Positions 53,160 to 58,002 of a DNA stretch of 58,002 nt are shown here, piece after piece. The notes beneath the pieces are model-generated. The model saw only the letters and a list, made by a program, of their open reading frames with translations, had not been told where the DNA came from and ran no database searches. Origin of the DNA: SZAS-103 sp038323475 (GTDB taxonomy: Bacteria > Pseudomonadota > Gammaproteobacteria > Xanthomonadales > Xanthomonadaceae); assembly GCA_038323475.1 (NCBI GenBank), contig JBBQHA010000006.1:1-58002 (forward strand), read 5' to 3'. The stretch's first letter is position 1; each line of letters begins with the position of its first letter. The position numbers were made by a program, and so were the translations under genes.

Positions 53160-54406
53160 ACGCGGCTGTTGTCGAGCATCGCGCGTTTGCACCGTCGGCC
53201 GTCGCAACGTCCGATCCGGTGCCAACGCATGCCGAATCGGTACGCATTGCGTTGCTTGGTGTTGGAACAGTTGGAACGGCACTGCTTGCGCGACTTGACG
53301 CGCTCGCTGGAGCGCCGGTCACGCAACAGCTGGAAGTCGCACACATTGCCAATTCAAGCGTGAGCTTCGGCATCTCTCCCTGCGGGAGAGGTCGGCGCGA
53401 CGCGCCGGGTGAGGGGCAAACGAAGTCCGCGCTGCGAACATTCCTCACCCCAATCCACGCCCCGGCCTCTGCGCAGGGCACAGAGGCGTTCGGAAATGCG
53501 CAAACCTGCGGTTTGCAAGCGCATCCCCTCACCCCGAAGGGAGAGGGGCTCTATCTGGCCATTGCTGCTCTTGGAAATCACGGCACCCGTATCCTCATCG
53601 ACGCCACCGCGAGCGAGGAGGTCGCCGAACGCCACGCGCATTGGCTCGCGCAGGGCATCCACGTCGTCACCGCAAGCAAGCTTGGACAGGGTACTTCGCT
53701 CGCGCGCTGGCGCGCGATCCGCGCCGGCTGCGCGCTCGGCGATGCGCGCTACGGCGATTCGGCGACGGTCGGCGCGGGCTTGCCGCTGCTGCGTTCATTG
53801 CGCGAACTGCAGGCCGGCGGCGACCGCATCCACGCGATCGCGGGCGTGCTGTCGGGTTCGCTCGCGTGGCTGTTCAACCGCTACGACGGCATGCGTCCGT
53901 TCTCCGCGCTGGTGCTGCAGGCGCGCGACGCCGGCTACACCGAGCCCGATCCGCGCGAGGACCTGTCCGGCGAGGACGTGCGCCGCAAGCTGCTGATCCT
54001 CGCGCGCGCCTCGGGCTTTGCGCTCGAAGCCGATGCGGTCGAGGTCGCGTCGCTGGTGCCGGCGGAACTGGCATCGCTCGCGAAACACGACGTCGATGCC
54101 GCGTTGCCAGCGCTCGACACGCTGTTGCGCGAGCGTTATGCGCAGGCGCACAAGCGTGGCGAGAAACTGCGCTTCATCGCGCGGCTCGAGCGCAGTGACG
54201 ATGATTCGGCGCGTGCGCGCGTCGGCCTCGAATCGCTGTCGCCAGACCACCCGCTCGCCGGTGGCGCCGGCACCGACAACCGCGTCGCGATCTGGTCCGA
54301 CAGATACTGCGATCAACCGCTGGTGATCCAGGGTCCTGGCGCTGGCGCCGGAGTCACCGCGGCGGCGCTGCTCGACGATGTATTGCGGATCGCGAACGCC
54401 GGTTGA
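53153..54406 (+). CDS. hom: Homoserine dehydrogenase, with an in-frame repeat insertion
   Basis: The 417-residue enzyme reduces aspartate semialdehyde to homoserine, feeding the methionine and threonine pathways. It has the Rossmann motif IALLGVGTVGTALL, the catalytic-domain ATVGAGLPLLRSL, AGVLSGSLAWLF and TEPDPREDLSGEDVRRKLLILAR. Residues about 74-133 are encoded by a palindromic repeat element inserted in frame between the first and later Rossmann strands (ANSSVSF before, ILIDATASEEVA after). The likely start is GTG 53153 after GAGCGGG, overlapping metB by seven bases; TTG 53156 is possible. The SAM riboswitch controls it as third gene. Confidence 0.9.
   Translation: MLNAAVVEHRAFAPSAVATSDPVPTHAESVRIALLGVGTVGTALLARLDALAGAPVTQQLEVAHIANSSVSFGISPCGRGRRDAPGEGQTKSALRTFLTPIHAPASAQGTEAFGNAQTCGLQAHPLTPKGEGLYLAIAALGNHGTRILIDATASEEVAERHAHWLAQGIHVVTASKLGQGTSLARWRAIRAGCALGDARYGDSATVGAGLPLLRSLRELQAGGDRIHAIAGVLSGSLAWLFNRYDGMRPFSALVLQARDAGYTEPDPREDLSGEDVRRKLLILARASGFALEADAVEVASLVPAELASLAKHDVDAALPALDTLLRERYAQAHKRGEKLRFIARLERSDDDSARARVGLESLSPDHPLAGGAGTDNRVAIWSDRYCDQPLVIQGPGAGAGVTAAALLDDVLRIANAG
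53373..53551 (+). repeat. CTCTCCC-GGGAGAG / GGGTGAGGG element inserted in hom
   Basis: The element opens with CTCTCCCTGCGGGAGAG, continues GGGTGAGGGGC, and closes with CCCCTCACCCC..GGGAGAGGGGC. The two ends are inverted copies about 179 bases apart, with an inner hairpin (GCAAACCTGCGGTTTGC at about 53500-53516). It is open in the hom frame and reads as low-complexity protein. Confidence 0.8.
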
Positions 54407-54469
54407 ACTCGAAGCGGCGTCCCGCTGCTTGAAGAAAAAGCCGGACCAAATGGCAGGCGTCGCTTCGAC

Positions 54470-54958
54470 TCACTTCACCTGGCAACTCGACCACGGCATC
54501 GCCCGGACTTCCGGCTTCGACTGCAGGGTTTCCCGGACCAGTTCCACCAGCGGCGCGATCTCGGCGGGAGCGGCATTCGAACCATCCGGCCCGCAATCCC
54601 AGCGCACCTCGTTGTGCATCGTGCCGGATTCGACGTGAAGGCGGAAACTCGCGCAGTGCGGCGGTTTCGCCATGGGATCGGACCAGTCGGTCGTGAGGTC
54701 GCCCTTCGCCTGGTAGAAGCCGGTCTTGCCGGCCGCCTTCAGGATCGCTTTCATCTCGGAATTGTCCAGGTGCACATGCGCGTCCGGATCGCGTTTCGAG
54801 CACATGTCCTGGTGGTAGATGCCGGTCACCGTGGAGAAACGCGTGAGGCCGGTATCGAACTCCACGATGCCGACGACGGGCTGCTTTTTCGGAACGAACG
54901 GGATGTGAGAGCAGGCGGCGAGCGCGAAGCAGGCGGCAAGGGCAAGGGGTTTTCGCAT
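54470..54958 (-). CDS. Small lipoprotein, paralogue A of a tandem pair
   Basis: The 162-residue protein has a lipoprotein signal (MRKPLALAACFALAACSH, acylated Cys 17). It shares its C-terminal half with the gene at 55125-55610: ...VRWDCGPDG..., VRETLQSKPEVRAMPWSSC. Four conserved cysteines in the mature part may form disulphides. The family is not recognised and its function unknown. It converges on hom. No promoter was identified; a repeat lies in the 166 bases upstream. Confidence 0.75.
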   Translation of the reverse strand: MRKPLALAACFALAACSHIPFVPKKQPVVGIVEFDTGLTRFSTVTGIYHQDMCSKRDPDAHVHLDNSEMKAILKAAGKTGFYQAKGDLTTDWSDPMAKPPHCASFRLHVESGTMHNEVRWDCGPDGSNAAPAEIAPLVELVRETLQSKPEVRAMPWSSCQVK

Positions 54959-55037
54959 GTCGGTTTCGGGAGTCTTCTGGGAAGCGACTACGATACTTGA
55001 TGACGTGTTATCGAGCGCGAAACCATGATGCGATTCA

Positions 55038-55073
55038 CGTAGCCCGGGTGGAGCGGAGTGCAATCCGGTTCAT
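55038..55073. repeat. GTAGCCCGGGTGGAGCG repeat
   Basis: The block GTAGCCCGGGTGGAGCGGAG..CAATCCGG is a familiar dispersed intergenic repeat of high-GC gammaproteobacteria. It lies between the two lipoprotein genes. Confidence 0.6.
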
Positions 55074-55124
55074 TGCTGGCACTCGGCGCCGCCGCGAGCG
55101 CGGAGAAAACGCCTAGTTACGACA

Positions 55125-55610
55125 TCAAATTCTCATGCAGCCTACTCTCGGGAGCGCCCGGACCTCAGGCTTCGATTGCAGAGTGTCGCGGATGCGCTGC
55201 ACGAGCGACGTGATCGGCTTCGGCGCCTTGGCGGGACCGTCGTAACCACACGACCAATCGACGCGGTTGTGCCGATTCCCGGACGCGACGCGCAGTGCGT
55301 AGGTAGAGCAAGGCATCATGTTCCCGCCTTGATCGTCGTCTCCGACCACGTTTCGCGGCAACCGGTAGAAATCGGCGTCTTCGGCATCCTGGAGGATCGC
55401 GGAGAGTTCGCGCTCCGATAGCAGTGCGTGCGCCTGGATGCCTTTCGGATGCCCGCAATCGATCCGGGTGTAGGTCGCGGTCGCCGAGTCGTAAAAATCG
55501 AAATCGTCCTCGAATACGAACGCGCCGTCGCGGTGCACCTGCGGTGTCTTGGCGCAAGCAGCGAGCGCCGAGACCAGCAACGCGACGAAGACTAGGCGCG
55601 CACTCAGCAT
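55125..55610 (-). CDS. Small lipoprotein, paralogue B of a tandem pair
   Basis: The 161-residue protein has a lipobox (ALAACAK) and a mature domain with conserved cysteines (RIDCGHPKG, MMPCSTYALRV, VDWSCGYDG, LPRVGC). It ends in RIRDTLQSKPEVRALPRVGC, nearly the same as paralogue A. The N-terminal halves differ more. Its ATG overlaps the sdaA stop by seven bases, so it is probably translated from the sdaA message. Function unknown. Confidence 0.75.
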   Translation of the reverse strand: MLSARLVFVALLVSALAACAKTPQVHRDGAFVFEDDFDFYDSATATYTRIDCGHPKGIQAHALLSERELSAILQDAEDADFYRLPRNVVGDDDQGGNMMPCSTYALRVASGNRHNRVDWSCGYDGPAKAPKPITSLVQRIRDTLQSKPEVRALPRVGCMRI

Positions 55611-56986
55611 TCGATGACATTCACCGCCAACCCGCCACGGCTCGTTTCCTTGTACTTGTCCTGCATGTCGCGGCCGGTGTCGCGCATGGTCTTGATGACC
55701 TTGTCGAGGCTGACGCGGTGCTTGCCGTCGCCGCGCAGGGCCATGCGGCTGGCGTTGATTGCCTTGACCGCGCCCATCGCGTTGCGTTCGATGCACGGGA
55801 TCTGGACGAGGCCGCCGATCGGGTCGCAGGTCAGGCCGAGGTTGTGTTCCATGCCGATTTCCGCCGCATTCTCGACTTGCCCGAGCGAGCCGCCGAGCGC
55901 GGCGGTGAGCCCGCCCGCGGCCATCGAGCAGGCGACGCCGACCTCGCCCTGACAACCGACTTCGGCGCCGGAGATCGATGCGTTTTCCTTGTAGAGGATG
56001 CCGATCGCGCCGGCGGTGAGCAGGAAGTCGAACACCTTCTCCTCGCTCGATCCCGGGCAGAACCGGTCGTAGTAATGCATCACCGCCGGCACGATGCCGG
56101 CCGCGCCATTGGTCGGTGCGGTGACTACGCGGCCGCCGGCGGCGTTCTCCTCGTTCACCGCGAGCGCGTACAGGTTCACCCAGTCGAGCACGGTCAGCGG
56201 ATCGCGCATCGCGGCCTCGGGGCGCTCGCTGAGGTCGTCGTGCAGCATCGGCGCGCGGCGTACGACATGCAGGCCGCCGGGCAGGGTGCCGGCGTTGCGG
56301 GTGCCGCGTGCGACGCAGTCCTGCATCGCCTTCCAGATCGCGCGCAGGCCGGCGGTGATCTCGTCGTCGCTGCGCCAGACGCGTTCGTTCGCGAACATCA
56401 GCTGGGCGATGGTGATGTCGTTCTCGGCGCAGCGCGCGAGCAATTCCTCGCCGGACGCGAACGGATACTGCAGCACGGTCTTGTCGGCGACGATGCGATC
56501 GTTCGAGGCGTCGTCCTGGTTGACCACGAAGCCGCCGCCGACCGAGTAGTAGTCGCGCGCGGCGAGCTCGTTGCCGTCGGCGTCGAACGCGGCGAAGCGC
56601 ATGCCGTTCGGATGGAACGGCAGTTTCTGTCGCTTGTTGAAGACCAGGTCGGTCTTTTCGTTGAACGCGATCGCGTGCTTGCCGAGCAGGTGCAGGACCT
56701 TCTCGCCGCGGATGCGCTTGAGCTTGGCCGGGATGCAGTCGGGGTCGATGCGGTCCGGCCATTCGCCTTCGAGTCCCATCAACACGGCCTTGTCGGTGCC
56801 GTGGCCGCGACCGGTCAATGCGAGCGATCCGAACAGTTCGGCGCGCACGCGCGCGACGCGACCGAGGGTTCCGGCCTCCTCCAGCCAGCGGGTGACGAAG
56901 CGCACTGCCGCGCGCATCGGTCCGACCGTGTGCGACGACGACGGCCCGATGCCGACCTTGAACAAATCAAAAACGCTGACGGCCAT
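55604..56986 (-). CDS. sdaA: L-serine dehydratase (iron-sulphur, single chain)
   Basis: The enzyme deaminates L-serine to pyruvate and ammonia with a 4Fe-4S cluster. The 460-residue product begins MAVSVFDLFKVGIGPSSSHTVGPMRAA. It has the cluster cysteines in CDPIGGLVQIPCIERN and GCQGEVGVACSMAAGGL, plus a third further along, and the GSCHDDH-type substrate segment. Both the beta and alpha parts are fused, as in E. coli SdaA. The lipoprotein gene follows with an overlap. Confidence 0.97.
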   Translation of the reverse strand: MAVSVFDLFKVGIGPSSSHTVGPMRAAVRFVTRWLEEAGTLGRVARVRAELFGSLALTGRGHGTDKAVLMGLEGEWPDRIDPDCIPAKLKRIRGEKVLHLLGKHAIAFNEKTDLVFNKRQKLPFHPNGMRFAAFDADGNELAARDYYSVGGGFVVNQDDASNDRIVADKTVLQYPFASGEELLARCAENDITIAQLMFANERVWRSDDEITAGLRAIWKAMQDCVARGTRNAGTLPGGLHVVRRAPMLHDDLSERPEAAMRDPLTVLDWVNLYALAVNEENAAGGRVVTAPTNGAAGIVPAVMHYYDRFCPGSSEEKVFDFLLTAGAIGILYKENASISGAEVGCQGEVGVACSMAAGGLTAALGGSLGQVENAAEIGMEHNLGLTCDPIGGLVQIPCIERNAMGAVKAINASRMALRGDGKHRVSLDKVIKTMRDTGRDMQDKYKETSRGGLAVNVIEC

Positions 56987-57081
56987 GGCGTGATTCCAGT
57001 CCCGTAACCGTGCTGGTGGGCGACGGCGTCGATTTGGCGACAGCGCGAATACGCTGGCTGCGATGACGTTATTCTAGTCCC

Positions 57082-57327
57082 ATGCCAGCACTTTCCGGCG
57101 AACCCCGGCTGACCCTGTTCCAGCGCGACGATTGTCCGCTCTGCGACGCAGCGCTGGAGGTCATGGCGCAGGCGCGCACGCCTGAATTCGCCAGCGTATG
57201 GATCGATGGCGATGGCGGCCTCGAAGCGCGTTACGGCGATCGCGTGCCGGTGCTGCGCGACGAGGCGCATGGAACGGAATTGAACTGGCCGTTCGATGCC
57301 GCCGCGGTGCGTGCCTTCCTGGCGTAG
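57082..57327 (+). CDS. Glutaredoxin-like protein (DUF836 type)
   Basis: The 81-residue protein has a thioredoxin-fold start, LTLFQRDDCPLCDAALEVM, with a CPLC active site. The cis-Pro is in DRVPVLRDEAHGTELNWPFD. It matches the small glutaredoxin-like family whose redox partners are not known. It is divergent from sdaA and converges on the YceI gene 13 bases away. Confidence 0.85.
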   Translation: MPALSGEPRLTLFQRDDCPLCDAALEVMAQARTPEFASVWIDGDGGLEARYGDRVPVLRDEAHGTELNWPFDAAAVRAFLA

Positions 57328-57340
57328 CGCGCGCTACGGA

Positions 57341-57943
57341 CTACTTTTTCGCTGGCGCCGCGGGAGCAACGGGCTTGATCGCGGCAGGCGCAGCGGCAAC
57401 CAGCTTCAGCGCCGTGTGCACCGTGATCGCGTTGCCGATCATGCCGGTATCGGCCCACTGGCCGCCGCCGACCTTGAAGTCGAGCCGGTTCACGACCGCA
57501 TCGCCGACCAGTGCGGGCGTCGCGCCTGCGGTCCACGCGAAGGTCAGCGTGATCGGCCTGCTCGTGCCGCGCAGGCTGAGGACGCCATCGGCCGCGTAGC
57601 GGTTGCCGCCGAGGCTGCGGAATTTCGTCGCCGTGTAGGTCGCGACCGGCGTGTGCGCGGTATCGAAGAAATCGCCGCCGCGCAGTGCGTCGTTCTGTTC
57701 CGCGTTCGCGGTATCGGCGCTGGCGAGCGTGATCCTCACGTCGAAGCGCGAGGTCGCGAGCTGCGCCGGATCGAACGCGATCGCCGCATCGAAGGTCTTG
57801 AAGCTGCCGTTGAATGCGTCGCCCTGATAGGTGCCGGAAAAACCCAGCGTGGAAGACCTTGCATCCGCATGCCAGCCGGCCGCGTGCGCGGCGAACGGGG
57901 TGAGCACGGCGAGTGCGAATGCGAATGCACGGTGGCGGGTCAT
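57341..57943 (-). CDS. YceI family periplasmic lipocalin-like protein
   Basis: The 200-residue protein has a signal peptide (cleavage near AAHAAG, about 21). The YceI beta-barrel follows: WHADARSSTLGFSGTYQGDAFNGSFKTFDAAIAFDP, then FDVRITLASADTANAEQNDALRGGDFFDTAHTPVATY and a RPITLTFAW strand. An Ala/Pro-rich tail follows. YceI proteins bind isoprenoids such as polyisoprenol or ubiquinone in a long barrel. The ATG overlaps the stop of the upstream partial gene as ATGA, so the two form an operon. Confidence 0.9.
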   Translation of the reverse strand: MTRHRAFAFALAVLTPFAAHAAGWHADARSSTLGFSGTYQGDAFNGSFKTFDAAIAFDPAQLATSRFDVRITLASADTANAEQNDALRGGDFFDTAHTPVATYTATKFRSLGGNRYAADGVLSLRGTSRPITLTFAWTAGATPALVGDAVVNRLDFKVGGGQWADTGMIGNAITVHTALKLVAAAPAAIKPVAPAAPAKK

Positions 57944-58002
57944 GGCTTGTCTCCGGTCGATGGCGTCGGTGGCGGCAGGCCAGGCAGCATCCGTCGCCGG
58001 GT
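57940..58002 (-). CDS. C-terminal fragment of an upstream gene, probably cytochrome b561 (truncated by window edge)
   Basis: On the minus strand a frame enters from the window edge, encodes about 20 residues containing RRRMLPGLPP and stops in the ATGA that starts the YceI gene. LRRMLPG-type tails are typical of cytochrome b561 proteins, which commonly precede yceI. Too little is visible for certainty. Confidence 0.4.
   Translation of the reverse strand, partial: TRRRMLPGLPPPTPSTGDKP

Overview
The window is a gene-dense, high-GC chromosome segment from a gammaproteobacterium of the Xanthomonadales/Lysobacterales (Xanthomonas, Lysobacter or Stenotrophomonas type). This rests on conserved gene order: ftsA-ftsZ-lpxC-dciA-(M23 peptidase)-secA-mutT at the left, coaE-pilD-pilC-pilB and pilA-pilR-pilS-sucC-sucD in the middle, and a SAM-riboswitch-controlled metX-metB-hom operon at the right. 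The many short intergenic palindromes are of the kind common in this order. No rRNA, tRNA, CRISPR array, phage or transposase gene was seen.

Layout. 1-9 kb: cell division and envelope housekeeping (ftsA end, ftsZ, lpxC, dciA, an M23 peptidase, secA, a Nudix/ThiE fusion, coaE). 9-13 kb: minus-strand type IV pilus genes pilD, pilC and pilB. 13-25 kb: an accessory glycan cassette lying between pilB and the pilins. A plus-strand operon (GtrB-like GT2, MBOAT acyltransferase, SGNH-like protein, GT4, methyltransferase) converges on a minus-strand operon (two TMTC-like polytopic proteins, DegT-type aminotransferase, flippase-like membrane protein, methyltransferase). 25-30 kb: two type IV pilins, each with a sigma-54 promoter, and their regulators pilR and pilS. 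30-40 kb: sucCD, nadE, bamD, rluD, pgeF and clpB. 40-44 kb: a repeat-rich gap holding one small AT-richer gene, a SulP transporter and prfC. 44-50.6 kb: a minus-strand operon of a beta-propeller/GGDEF protein, a MASE1-GGDEF-EAL protein and a secreted protein. 50.6-54.4 kb: SAM-I riboswitch plus metX, metB and hom. 54.4-58 kb: two paralogous small lipoproteins, sdaA, a glutaredoxin-like protein, a YceI protein and the tail of a probable cytochrome b561.

The most interesting unit is the pilin/glycan neighbourhood. The two large membrane proteins directly downstream of pilA resemble eukaryotic TMTC O-mannosyltransferases in overall plan: an FDDY acidic motif in the first periplasmic loop, many membrane segments and a C-terminal TPR-like region. 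A GtrB/DPM-like GT2, which would make a polyprenyl-phosphate sugar donor, and sugar-decorating genes lie in the same insert. Together they suggest an uncharacterised type IV pilin glycosylation pathway; this is inference.

A second theme is repeats entering genes. Palindromic elements sit in frame inside hom and nadE, form the N-terminus of the Nudix protein, and separate sucC from sucD. metB appears to have lost about 28 internal residues, including the family ETPSNP motif.
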